A stretch of 64,000 nucleotides of DNA, taken from positions 46,620-110,619 of the forward strand of contig NZ_JACBYI010000019.1 of assembly GCF_019352175.1 (NCBI RefSeq), read 5' to 3'. Source of the DNA: Paenibacillus sp. S150. GTDB lineage: Bacteria > Bacillota > Bacilli > Paenibacillales > Paenibacillaceae. Of the stretch, positions 50,855 through 59,764 are shown in pieces (position 1 is the first letter of the stretch; the number at the start of each line of letters is the position of its first letter). The position numbers and the translations under genes are program-made. Under the pieces are notes generated by a model, which was not told the origin of the DNA, made no database searches, and saw only the letters and a list, made by a program, of their open reading frames with translations.

Positions 50855-52951
50855 TCATTCAGTAACCTTGACATCATCGGCCAGCGCGGCGCTTGAATGC
50901 ATCCGGAGGCCGATTTTGCCTCCGGCCGGCTGCGTCCCCGCATCGGTCCACTGGAGCACTTGAACGCCGCCGGCATAGGCTGTAATTGTGTTGCCGCTGA
51001 TTGTCACCTTCAACTGAACCCACTGGCCGGGCGTTACGGTCGTATTCGCACTGCCGACCAGCGTCAGGGTGCCGGCGGTTTTTTTGTACAATTCCGCCTT
51101 GTCCCCCGCATCATTCAATCTGAACATATAATAGTTGGAGGCATCCGCATAGCGGAACAGCAGTCCGGCGTTGCCCGAAGCCGTCAGCAGCTTGAGCCTT
51201 GCGGAATAAGTGTAGCTGCTCCAGGAGGCATCCCCCGCATAAGCCAGGGCTTCACCTGCCGTAGAGCTCTGGGACAACACCTTCGAGCCGTCGTCCGTCA
51301 CACTCCAGGCGCCGCCGGAGGTTGTCCAGCCGCTGAAGCTGCTATCCTCGAAATCCTCCAGATACAGCGTGGCCGGCTGTGGAACCGCACCTTGATACTC
51401 GAATGCTCCAATGTCCGGAGCGCCGCTATTCAGCGGGTTGCCGAAGAAGTCCTTGCCTCCGCTGTCCGCAACGGCTGTTCCGGCATTGATCAGCGGAGAG
51501 GAAGCCGCAAGCTTGTAGCCGTCTGCCGCAGTCCGGCCTGCCGCCGTGCCGGGGCTGACGAACCCGGGATTGCCGATTATTGCGTAGGGATCATTCGGAA
51601 CGCTTGAGTTGAGTCCGTAGAAGCTGTTGTGGGAATAGGTCATTCTGGGGCTGTTGGTATACTGGCCGCCCGCTCCGTTATAGAAAATATTATTCGTATA
51701 GTAAGCCATCCCCGTATTGCTGGCATGGGTAAGCGCCCGGTTCTGGGTTCCCGAACGGTAGAAAACATTGTTGTAGACATACAGATTTCCTCCGCCGCTG
51801 GTTAAATGGAATGCCCCGTTGCCGTCCAGGTCGTTCTGGCTGATGTTGTAGCGGAAGATATTGTTATCCGTATTGTTCATGACCAGAAGCGTGCCGCCCT
51901 CGTTGTTATGGCTGTAATTGTACTGATATATGCTGTCGCGCACCTCGACGTCGAAATCCCAGGGCTGGCCGTCCCCTTCAAGCTTGCGGGTATCAAACGC
52001 CTCATTGTACTGGAACACGGCACCGGTTGTATAATACGCCCACTGGGCCGCGACCACGGCAATCGAATCCAGGTAGCTCACAACCGCCGTATTCACATCG
52101 CAGGCTTCGCCTATTGCGCTCGTCGTATTGTATTCGATCAGCGGGGATACGCCTGCTCTGACCAGAATGCCGTCACGGTGTATCTTCTCCACATAATTGC
52201 CGCGGATCACCACATTGCGGAACGCATCGAATTTATGCAGCCAGGCGCTGTTCGAAAAAGCGTCGGTCATCGTCTGGATGCCCGTATCGGCCACGTTTAT
52301 AACGGTGTTGTTCTCGATCAGGATATCATCCCAGGTGCTCTCCGCCGCCGTATTGGTGCCTCTGGCATGAAAATTGATGCCGCCGGTTCTGCGGTCGGTG
52401 CCGAAGACATCGTGGATATCCAGATTCTTGATATAAATGTGCCGGAAGCTGCCCGCACCCGTTCCTTCCCCGACAACCAGAACGCCGTTTCTTCTCATAT
52501 CCGTAGGCTGCTCGCCGCTGGTAATCTCCAGGTTATTGATTTCCCAGTACGAAACATTGCGAAGCCGGACCCCAAAGCCTTCGCCGCCAACAGAGGTATT
52601 GCCGAAATGAATCAGCGGCTTCGCCCCTGTGCCGTAACGATCCACAGTAATGGGATTCCCTTCCGATCCGGAGCCATGCACATCCAGATACTCATTGCTC
52701 CACACGCCTCCCGCTTTCAGCAAAATGCGGTCACCGGGGCTGAAGGTGACCGTATTCACCTTCGCCAGCGTCTTCCAGGCCGCTCCTTCACTCGTGCCAG
52801 GGGAACTGTCGCTGCCAAGGGCGGAATCAACGTAATAAGTGGTTCCCGCGGCCTCTGCAACAGGACCCGCAGCCGCGGCAATCAGGCTGAACAGCAGGAA
52901 TCCGATGATCCCCAGCAAAGTCATTCTATGCAGTCTTACTTTTCTTTTCAT
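50855..52951 (-). CDS. Secreted right-handed parallel beta-helix protein, possible polysaccharide lyase
   Basis: 698 residues. A signal peptide (residues 1-35, LGIIGFLLFSLIAAAAGPVAEAAG) is followed by YYVDSALGSDSSPGTSEGAA, typical of pectate-lyase-like beta-helices; the repeats run to about residue 530 (many Asn turn residues such as IENNTVINVADTGIQTM, RNNIFYNG-like coils) and end FFGNPLNSGAPDIGAFEYQG. The last 160 residues form a concanavalin-like domain (CBM66/LamG type). Family PL1, PL9 or other is not resolved; the enzyme could instead be a hydrolase or epimerase. A cre site lies 27 bases upstream, implying glucose repression. Confidence 0.85.
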   Translation of the reverse strand: MKRKVRLHRMTLLGIIGFLLFSLIAAAAGPVAEAAGTTYYVDSALGSDSSPGTSEGAAWKTLAKVNTVTFSPGDRILLKAGGVWSNEYLDVHGSGSEGNPITVDRYGTGAKPLIHFGNTSVGGEGFGVRLRNVSYWEINNLEITSGEQPTDMRRNGVLVVGEGTGAGSFRHIYIKNLDIHDVFGTDRRTGGINFHARGTNTAAESTWDDILIENNTVINVADTGIQTMTDAFSNSAWLHKFDAFRNVVIRGNYVEKIHRDGILVRAGVSPLIEYNTTSAIGEACDVNTAVVSYLDSIAVVAAQWAYYTTGAVFQYNEAFDTRKLEGDGQPWDFDVEVRDSIYQYNYSHNNEGGTLLVMNNTDNNIFRYNISQNDLDGNGAFHLTSGGGNLYVYNNVFYRSGTQNRALTHASNTGMAYYTNNIFYNGAGGQYTNSPRMTYSHNSFYGLNSSVPNDPYAIIGNPGFVSPGTAAGRTAADGYKLAASSPLINAGTAVADSGGKDFFGNPLNSGAPDIGAFEYQGAVPQPATLYLEDFEDSSFSGWTTSGGAWSVTDDGSKVLSQSSTAGEALAYAGDASWSSYTYSARLKLLTASGNAGLLFRYADASNYYMFRLNDAGDKAELYKKTAGTLTLVGSANTTVTPGQWVQLKVTISGNTITAYAGGVQVLQWTDAGTQPAGGKIGLRMHSSAALADDVKVTE

Positions 52952-52977
52952 AACCGGTCACTCCCCAATATTATTAA

Positions 52978-52991
52978 TTAAAGCGTTTACA
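52978..52991. promoter_or_regulatory. cre (CcpA) site ahead of the beta-helix gene
   Basis: TTAAAGCGTTTACA matches the cre consensus TGWAANCGNTNWCA at 13 of 14 positions. It lies 27 bases before the start codon. Confidence 0.6.
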
Positions 52992-53067
52992 TTAAATTCT
53001 GCCGCCGGCCCCGCCTGATAGCCGGAGCGGAGCGTTGTATGCGGCGATGCCGACATGATGATTTTTT

Positions 53068-54672
53068 TCATTCGTCAGGCTCTCCGCCTTCCGTTCGCTG
53101 CGCTTTATACCCGCTGGGACTTTTGCCGCTGTATTTCTTGAATACCTTGGAAAAATAAGCACGGTCGGAGAAGCCGAGGGTGTAAGCCACATTCTCCACC
53201 GTTTCGTTCGGGCGTCCCAGCATGGTGATTGCCATATTCATTTTGTACTGGTTGACGTAATCGGTGAAATTGACGCCGGCCAGCTTTTTGAAATATCTGG
53301 AGAAATAGCTGGCATTCAGGTGCAGATGCTCCGCCATATCGATCGAAGTCACCATCCGGTCGACATGCTCCTCCAGGAAGCTGTCCACCGCCTGCAGCCG
53401 GAGGTCCTTCTCCTCGGCGACGACCGGCGCAAGCGTGTGCTGCCTCCACAGATTCCGCAGCTCCCGCTTGGTCAAACGGGCTGCCTCATCGATATGGACC
53501 GTCTGCTCCAGCTGGGTGAAGAATTCCTCCTCTGCCTGTGCGCCCGCTTCAAAGGCCATCTGGCGGACAAAATGGCCGCAGATTTCCTTCACGAGACGCG
53601 GCAGCAGCTTATCCTCAGAAACCTGGTGAATCCATTGATTGACAGCCAGATCAATCCAGGCGGCATTGTATTCCTCCAGCGCCAGAGACAGCATGCTCCG
53701 CGCCTTATCCCCCTTCCATTCCGTTGTCTGCCGGAAAGCGGAACGGGATTCCAGCGCGGCAACCGGCACCGCAGCATGATAGAAATTGGCATCGCGGGAT
53801 TCCGCAAGCGCCCGGTACAAAGCGTCAAACTGCCGGACTGATGCCGCAGCCCCGGAATAGAAGCCCCGCACAGTGATCTTCAGATACTGCTCCGCTTTTT
53901 GGCGTACGGATTCCATGAAATCAGCCAGCCCATGCTCCGGATGCTCCGGGCCTGCAACATTCCAGACCAGAAAAATATCGGCGTCTTTGGTCATAATCGG
54001 TGTAATGGAGCCTTGTCCGGCGGACAATTCCAGCGCAATGTTATTTACGGCAAAGTGAATCAGCGGCAGATCCTTGTAACGGTAACGCTCGGTTGCCGAA
54101 GCGGCATCGATATGCAGAAACCCCTGACGGAAATAGGGCAGCTTCCAGAAAATCCCCAAACGCTCTCCAAAAAGCAAGGTATTCTCCCGATCCTCCGCAC
54201 CGGACAGCAGCTGTTTCAGAAAGCTCTGCTTCAGCACTTCCTTATTGCGCTCAATCGCCTGCCGGAACGAGTACCTCTCCAGCAATTCCTCATGGCTGCG
54301 GAAACGGCTGATTGCCTTGCTCAGAGTGGCCTTCAGCTGTTCAGGGGACAGCTCATCCTTAATGAGATAGTCATCGGCCTCCAGCTGGATGGCCCGCTTG
54401 GAATAATGGAAATCCTCAAAGCAGGTCAAAAAGACAAGGCGCACCTCCGGCTTCGTAATGCGGAACGCCTCCGCCAGCTCCAGCCCGTCCATGCCCGGCA
54501 ATCCAATATCGATGATTACGAGGTCCGGCAATGCCGTATGGAACCGCTCCAAAGCCTCCTCGCTGCCTGAAGCTGTAGCCACGAGCTGAAGCTCCAGCCC
54601 AAGCGGCCCCAGTAAATACTCCACGTACTCCAGCATAGGGACATCATCATCTATCAGCATCAGGGTCATCAT
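53068..54672 (-). CDS. YesN-type response regulator (REC + AraC)
   Basis: 534 residues from ATG 54672 with AAGGAGG 9 bases upstream; it overlaps the kinase gene by 26 bases. The receiver domain has the acidic pair Asp9-Asp10, the phosphorylation site Asp55 in VIIDIGLPGMDG, and the Lys of YLIKDE. A middle region of about 290 residues precedes two AraC helix-turn-helices: DMAEHLHLNASYFSRYFK and VENVAYTLGFSDRAYFSKVF. Such regulators activate adjacent sugar transporter genes on phosphorylation by a YesM kinase. Confidence 0.93.
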   Translation of the reverse strand: MMTLMLIDDDVPMLEYVEYLLGPLGLELQLVATASGSEEALERFHTALPDLVIIDIGLPGMDGLELAEAFRITKPEVRLVFLTCFEDFHYSKRAIQLEADDYLIKDELSPEQLKATLSKAISRFRSHEELLERYSFRQAIERNKEVLKQSFLKQLLSGAEDRENTLLFGERLGIFWKLPYFRQGFLHIDAASATERYRYKDLPLIHFAVNNIALELSAGQGSITPIMTKDADIFLVWNVAGPEHPEHGLADFMESVRQKAEQYLKITVRGFYSGAAASVRQFDALYRALAESRDANFYHAAVPVAALESRSAFRQTTEWKGDKARSMLSLALEEYNAAWIDLAVNQWIHQVSEDKLLPRLVKEICGHFVRQMAFEAGAQAEEEFFTQLEQTVHIDEAARLTKRELRNLWRQHTLAPVVAEEKDLRLQAVDSFLEEHVDRMVTSIDMAEHLHLNASYFSRYFKKLAGVNFTDYVNQYKMNMAITMLGRPNETVENVAYTLGFSDRAYFSKVFKKYSGKSPSGYKAQRTEGGEPDE

Positions 54673-56395
54673 GGGGAACTGCCTCCTTGTCATTCGTCAC
54701 CGGGATGTGCAGCGTAAAAGTCATGCCGCCGCCAGCACGCGCCTCCGCTGTCAGACGCGCCCTGTAGCCGTACAGCACCTGCAGCCGGCGTGCCGTGTTA
54801 ATCAGTCCTACTCCCTTTTCGGGCCACAGCGTCTCATCCTCCGTCCCGAGCAGCCTGCGGTTCAGGCGCTGAAGCTTGTCCTCCGGCATGCCCCGGCCAT
54901 TATCGCTGATTCTGATCACCAGCAGATTGCTGTCAAAAGACGCCTCCAGCAAAATGGACGGAGCTGCGGGACGGGAGGAGAAGCCGTGGCTGATCGCGTT
55001 CTCCACAACGGGCTGCAGCAGAAGTCTTGGCAGCATGACCGCATCGGTGCCTTTGTCAAGCACACACTCAAATTGAATGTCCAGCCGGTTGCGGATTTGC
55101 ATCACCTGCACGTAGCTCCCCAGCACCTTGCACTCCTCAGCCAGATCGAGCGGTTTGTCGACATGAATATATACCCGGAGCAGCTTCATCAGCGCATCGA
55201 TCATCGAGCCGTGGACCTGGTCTCCCCCAAGCAGCAGATCAACTTTAATCGAATTCAGCGTATTCAGCAGAAAATGCGGCCTGATCTGTGCAGCCAACGC
55301 CTGAAGCTCCAGCAGCCCCTTCTCTTCCTGTTCGCTTTCCACCTGGTGCAGCAGCCCGTTGATATCGTCCAGCATCTGGTTGAATGCGGCGGAGAGAACC
55401 GCTACCTCGTCTTTGCCTTTTACCGGAATCCTGACATCCCGCTTTCCTCCGACGTACTGCTTGACGCTTGCGCGAAGCAGGCTGATCGGTTTATTGACAT
55501 GCCCTGCCCAGAGCATGGAAAGAATCAAAAAGGCCAGAAAAAACAATCCAACCACTGAAAGCGATACCAAAAATTCCCGGTTGATATGACTTTCAATGAA
55601 ACGGCGCGGCGTCTGGCCGGAAAGCACCCAGCCTGCCGTGGGAATGGAGACCTTGCTCACCAGCATGCCGCCCGCAGCCGAAGCTTCATTCCCGCCCTTA
55701 AGGGCAATAATCTCACCTGTACGGTCGGTCAGCGAAAAGACGATATCAGGATTGCCGGTGTCCAGCAGACTGTGAAAATAAGCTTTGGGAATCCCGATGA
55801 ACAGCGTCGCCAGCTTCTCATGATTGCGCGGGTCGATAATAAAACGGGAGGCATAATAATATTCCGGGGCAAATTGGGCTTCGCCGGACGGAAACCACTG
55901 CAGTGCCGTCGTTTCATTCTCGTCAAGCCTGCCGCTTTCCCTCAGAAACTGCTCCGTAAGCGCCGAGAAGACAGGTGCCGATCCATCGCCCATGATAATT
56001 TTCTGCTCACGGTTGACGATTATCATCTTCAGATTGGCATCCATGGACTGCACCGCCAAAATATCCGCCATGGACTTCAGCCGGGAATAATGGGCATAGG
56101 TTTCGAAATCGGCAAAGCTTTCGGCATCTTTCAGATACCGGAAGCTTTGCAAAATATCAGGATTGTAGCTTTGCGCGAAGTAGACCGAAGCAAAGGAGAT
56201 GCTGTCAATGGTCTTGCCGATCTGATTCGCAATGACAGTAAGCGTCTCCTCATTGGAGCGGGCAAGCTTATCGCTTACATTTTGCTTCACAGAAGAATAC
56301 GACCAGAAGGTTACCGCGATAAAAGGCAGCAGAATAAGAATTAAGAACGAAAACTGCAGTTTGCGGTGAAAAGAAAATCGGCTTAGCCATTCCAT
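54647..56395 (-). CDS. YesM-type sensor histidine kinase
   Basis: 582 residues. One N-terminal helix (about 15-33), an extracellular sensor of about 240 residues, a second helix (about 275-295), a HAMP segment, and the His_kinase core with His374 in QIRPHFLLNTLN. The ATPase boxes are VENAISHGF, ISDNGRGM and GVGLINTARRL. YesM kinases sense extracellular sugars or peptides and pair with YesN regulators, here the overlapping downstream gene. The ligand is presumably a breakdown product of the polysaccharide handled by this cluster (inference). Confidence 0.93.
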   Translation of the reverse strand: MEWLSRFSFHRKLQFSFLILILLPFIAVTFWSYSSVKQNVSDKLARSNEETLTVIANQIGKTIDSISFASVYFAQSYNPDILQSFRYLKDAESFADFETYAHYSRLKSMADILAVQSMDANLKMIIVNREQKIIMGDGSAPVFSALTEQFLRESGRLDENETTALQWFPSGEAQFAPEYYYASRFIIDPRNHEKLATLFIGIPKAYFHSLLDTGNPDIVFSLTDRTGEIIALKGGNEASAAGGMLVSKVSIPTAGWVLSGQTPRRFIESHINREFLVSLSVVGLFFLAFLILSMLWAGHVNKPISLLRASVKQYVGGKRDVRIPVKGKDEVAVLSAAFNQMLDDINGLLHQVESEQEEKGLLELQALAAQIRPHFLLNTLNSIKVDLLLGGDQVHGSMIDALMKLLRVYIHVDKPLDLAEECKVLGSYVQVMQIRNRLDIQFECVLDKGTDAVMLPRLLLQPVVENAISHGFSSRPAAPSILLEASFDSNLLVIRISDNGRGMPEDKLQRLNRRLLGTEDETLWPEKGVGLINTARRLQVLYGYRARLTAEARAGGGMTFTLHIPVTNDKEAVPHDDPDADR

Positions 56396-56479
56396 GAGGA
56401 GATCATCCTTGTCTTTTAGATTCCATGATTACTCCTGCATTATAATCCCTTGCCGCCGCAAATTGCCTGGCATTATTTG

Positions 56480-57823
56480 CTACTTGTTAGCCTCGACGAC
56501 TTTTTTCACTTCCTCCGTCATCCCGGCCTTCACTTCATCAAAGCTCAGGTTATCAAGCATATAGCTGGAGAAGCCGTTTTCGACAATTGTTTTCAGCTCG
56601 GAGCCGTAAGGCACGCTGAAGGCATCCGGCATTTTGTTGCGCGGATCAAAGAGCGTATTTGCCAAGGATTCGGTATCAATCAGATCCCCGTTTTCCTTGA
56701 AGAATTCGTTAATCAGCGCAGCGCCGTCGGCACCTTTGTAGGCAGGGATTTCTTGCGTATAACTGGAAGCCTCTTTCGACATCCATCTTACGAAATCGTA
56801 CGCCGCTTGCTTATGCTCCGATTTCGCACCGATCGCCATGCCGCCGCCGGCAATATTGGTCATGCCCATTTCACTCGAATCCACAGAACGGGGTACCGGT
56901 GCATAGACCATTTGAAAGTCGTGCGGGAATTTCTCCAGATTCAGACCGGCTCTTACCGCATAGCTTGGCACGGCCAGCATACTTGCGTTCCCGGCAAAGA
57001 ATTGCTGCAGCACATGGTAATTTGAAGCCAGCACATCCGCATACGGTTCCACGCTTTTGTCTTCCTGTTCCATCACCCGGCGAAGTTCGAAGAAATACTT
57101 GAAGGACGGATCATCGAAGATCGGGTTCAGCTCGGCATCGAGCTGCGGATTCGAACGTTCGGTATACGCGATGATGTTGGCGTATTCGCCCCAGGTGTGG
57201 AAGTAGGTTCCGTAATGTCCGTCCATCGTCAGCTTTTTGGCATATTCGCGGAAGTCATCCCAAGTCCAGCCCATCTCAGGGAGCTGCAGACCCGCCTTCT
57301 CCAGATGCTCGCGATTAAATATTGTGAACCATTGGGTCGAGCTGACCAGGAGGCCGTAGATATTGCCGTCCAGCTTGATCAGCTTGCTGTATTCATCTTC
57401 AGGCTTCAAATTTTCCTGCTCAAAAAACGAGTTAAGCGGTTCCACGACTCCGCGCGAAGCACGTTCGAGCAGTTCTTCTTCGTTACCGGTCGCGAATACG
57501 TCGACCACTTCGCCGCTCCCGATCAGAATGTCCAGCTTCTTCATAAAATCCGTGCTGTCGCTGTTCTGCACAAGGGAGACATACTCCACTTCCACCTTGT
57601 CCTGAGACTCATTGTACGCCTGAACGGCCTGATAGATCGGTTCATCCGGCTTGCTCGCCTTGAAGGTATAGAATTTGATCTTCTCCTTGCCTGCGGGCTG
57701 CTCCGTCTGCTCGGCGGCTGCCGGCGCGTTCGTCGCAGCTGCATTGTTGCCGTTGTTGCTTCCGCATGCGGTAATGGAGAGGATCATTAACAGACAGATC
57801 AGCAATAATGATGTTTTCTTCAA
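56480..57823 (-). CDS. Carbohydrate ABC transporter substrate-binding lipoprotein
   Basis: 447 residues from TTG 57823, eight bases after AAGGGGG; the TTG two codons upstream is too close to that site. The signal MKKTSLLLICLLMILSITAC ends in a lipobox with the acylated Cys. The mature part is a family 1 solute-binding protein (KIKFYTFKASKPDEPIYQAV, EMGWTWDDFREYAKKL, GGGMAIGAKSEHKQAAYDFV). It delivers an oligosaccharide to the two permeases encoded just upstream. The preceding 138-base gap contains a hairpin and a TATAAT (57865-57860), so it may also have its own promoter. Confidence 0.92.
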   Translation of the reverse strand: MKKTSLLLICLLMILSITACGSNNGNNAAATNAPAAAEQTEQPAGKEKIKFYTFKASKPDEPIYQAVQAYNESQDKVEVEYVSLVQNSDSTDFMKKLDILIGSGEVVDVFATGNEEELLERASRGVVEPLNSFFEQENLKPEDEYSKLIKLDGNIYGLLVSSTQWFTIFNREHLEKAGLQLPEMGWTWDDFREYAKKLTMDGHYGTYFHTWGEYANIIAYTERSNPQLDAELNPIFDDPSFKYFFELRRVMEQEDKSVEPYADVLASNYHVLQQFFAGNASMLAVPSYAVRAGLNLEKFPHDFQMVYAPVPRSVDSSEMGMTNIAGGGMAIGAKSEHKQAAYDFVRWMSKEASSYTQEIPAYKGADGAALINEFFKENGDLIDTESLANTLFDPRNKMPDAFSVPYGSELKTIVENGFSSYMLDNLSFDEVKAGMTEEVKKVVEANK

Positions 57824-57961
57824 AATCAATTCCCCCTTGTAATAGTTGCTGCAGGCTCATTATACTATCACATCTCCGCCCTTACCGTGTACAGAATTGC
57901 GGTAAAGGCGTAGATATTTTTGACATTGGCCTGAGCCTGGCCCGGCGCCGGCCAAATGCGC

Positions 57962-58798
57962 TCAGCCCTTGACCCCGCCGATGGAGATCCCCTCAATGAC
58001 CTGCTTCTGCAGTGCCAGGAACAGCACCAGCAGAGGGATGACAGCCGCGACGGCGGCCATCATCATGACCGAAATGCGCGTGCCGAATTCTTCCTGGAAG
58101 AACTGCATGCCGAGCGGAATTGTATACAGCTTCGTCGAGTTCAGCATGATCAGCGGGCCCTGGTAGTCGTTCCAGGTCCAGATGAATTTAATAATCCCCA
58201 CCGTTGCCAGAATCGGCCGGCTGAGCGGAAGCACGACGCTCCGGAAAATGCGGAAGAATCCGGCGCCGTCCAGCTCGGCCGCTTCCAGCAGATCGTTATG
58301 AATGCCTGCCATGAACTGCCGCAGCAGGAAGGCGAAATAGCTGGAGAACATGCCCATCAGAATCAGGGAGCCGTGGGAGTCGTACAGCCCGAGTTCCTTG
58401 ATCATAATATAACGGGGCACAAGCGTCGCCTGCTCCGGGATCATCATGAACGCAAGCATCAGGCTGAACACAATCCCCTTGCCCTTGAAGTTCAGCTTGG
58501 ACAAGGCGTAACCGGCCATCGAAGAGATAATGATGGTAGCCAGCGTTGAAATCAAGGCGATCTTGATCGAGTTCATGTAGAATAAGCCGAAGGAAACGTC
58601 GCCCATCCATACCGCTTTAAAATTGTTGGCCAGATTCCATTCCTTCGGAATCCATTGAATCGGAAATGTCCAGACATCCAGTTCCGTTTTTGCGGAGGCG
58701 GACAGCATCCAGATCAGCGGCAGCAGGAAAAAGACGGACAGCACGGCGAAGAGAACGGTCAAAATCAGATTGCTTGCCTTTATTTTTTTGAGTAACAT
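57962..58798 (-). CDS. Carbohydrate ABC transporter permease (CUT1, MalG-like)
   Basis: 278 residues from ATG 58798 (AAAGGA 9 bases upstream). Six membrane helices; the ATPase-coupling EAA loop reads EAAELDGAGFFRIFRSVVLPLSRP. MalG/UgpE-type inner-membrane subunit that pairs with the product of the preceding gene. No ATPase gene is in the cluster; a shared ATPase such as MsmX would be used. Confidence 0.92.
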   Translation of the reverse strand: MLLKKIKASNLILTVLFAVLSVFFLLPLIWMLSASAKTELDVWTFPIQWIPKEWNLANNFKAVWMGDVSFGLFYMNSIKIALISTLATIIISSMAGYALSKLNFKGKGIVFSLMLAFMMIPEQATLVPRYIMIKELGLYDSHGSLILMGMFSSYFAFLLRQFMAGIHNDLLEAAELDGAGFFRIFRSVVLPLSRPILATVGIIKFIWTWNDYQGPLIMLNSTKLYTIPLGMQFFQEEFGTRISVMMMAAVAAVIPLLVLFLALQKQVIEGISIGGVKG

Positions 58799-58822
58799 CG
58801 CATGGGTTCCTTTCACTTGGGA

Positions 58823-59764
58823 CTAATAATGAACTTTCCGGCTCTGCGTAATCCACGTAATAGAAGTTACAAGCATAATAATGAGGAACAGCACCCAGGA
58901 CATCGCTGAGGCATACCCCATTTTAAAGCGCTCGAACCCTGCCTCATAAATCTGATACACAATAACCGTACTGGAATAGTTGGGACCGCCGTTCGTCAGG
59001 AACTTGATCATGTCAAACACTTTGAAGGAAGAAATCGTGCTGGTAATCGCCAGGAAAAAGGTAGTCGGCCCAAGGAGCGGCACGGTAATCCGCCGAAACT
59101 GCTGCATGCCGGTGGCTCCGTCGATCGTCGCAGCTTCATACAGTTCTTCCGGGATATTCGTCATTCCCGCCAGAAAAATAATCATCTGGTAGCCAAGGAT
59201 CTGCCAAATATAAATGACCATAATCGCAATCAGCGAAAAGCTTGTGTCGACCAGCCAACGCGGCGGCTCAGACATTCCGAGCTGCATCAGCATCTGGTTC
59301 AGCGGACCTTTGGAAGGGTGGTAAAGCGCCTGCCACACCGCCGCAATCGCTACCGTCGAACAAATATAAGGAATAAAGAACGCCACTTTAAAGAACGTCT
59401 TGCCGTACAGCTTCTTATGAATCAAAGCGGAAAGGATGATGCCCAGCACCATGGTCAGCGGCACTGTGCCAACCGTAAACAGCACATTATTTTTCAGCGC
59501 CAGTATAAAATGATTATCCTTAAACAGATTAACGAAGTTGTCCAGCCCGATAAAATGGATGGCCGACAGTCCGCCGACCAGATTCCATTCCGTCAAGCTC
59601 AGAAAAAGGCTGAACAGCAGCGGGAACACGGAAAGGATAATCATGCCGATTACCTCAGGCGCGATAAAAATCCACCCGGCCCATTGCTCCCGTCTTTTAC
59701 GCGTCCAGTATATTTTCTTCGGTGATGAAACCGTCTTCTGCGCAATGGCTTGCTCACTACTCAC
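58823..59764 (-). CDS. Carbohydrate ABC transporter permease (CUT1, MalF/LplB-like)
   Basis: 313 residues from GTG 59764, overlapping the oxidoreductase stop by 8 bases. Cytosolic N-terminus of about 30 residues, six helices, EAA loop YEAATIDGATGMQQFRRITVP. UgpA/LplB-type subunit. Translational coupling to the oxidoreductase gene shows that transport and oxidation are made together. Confidence 0.92.
   Translation of the reverse strand: MSSEQAIAQKTVSSPKKIYWTRKRREQWAGWIFIAPEVIGMIILSVFPLLFSLFLSLTEWNLVGGLSAIHFIGLDNFVNLFKDNHFILALKNNVLFTVGTVPLTMVLGIILSALIHKKLYGKTFFKVAFFIPYICSTVAIAAVWQALYHPSKGPLNQMLMQLGMSEPPRWLVDTSFSLIAIMVIYIWQILGYQMIIFLAGMTNIPEELYEAATIDGATGMQQFRRITVPLLGPTTFFLAITSTISSFKVFDMIKFLTNGGPNYSSTVIVYQIYEAGFERFKMGYASAMSWVLFLIIMLVTSITWITQSRKVHY

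Noticed and set aside
51806..52981. 391-residue forward frame across the beta-helix gene
   Set aside because: Antisense shadow of a gene with signal peptide and clear family; no ribosome binding site or known motif.
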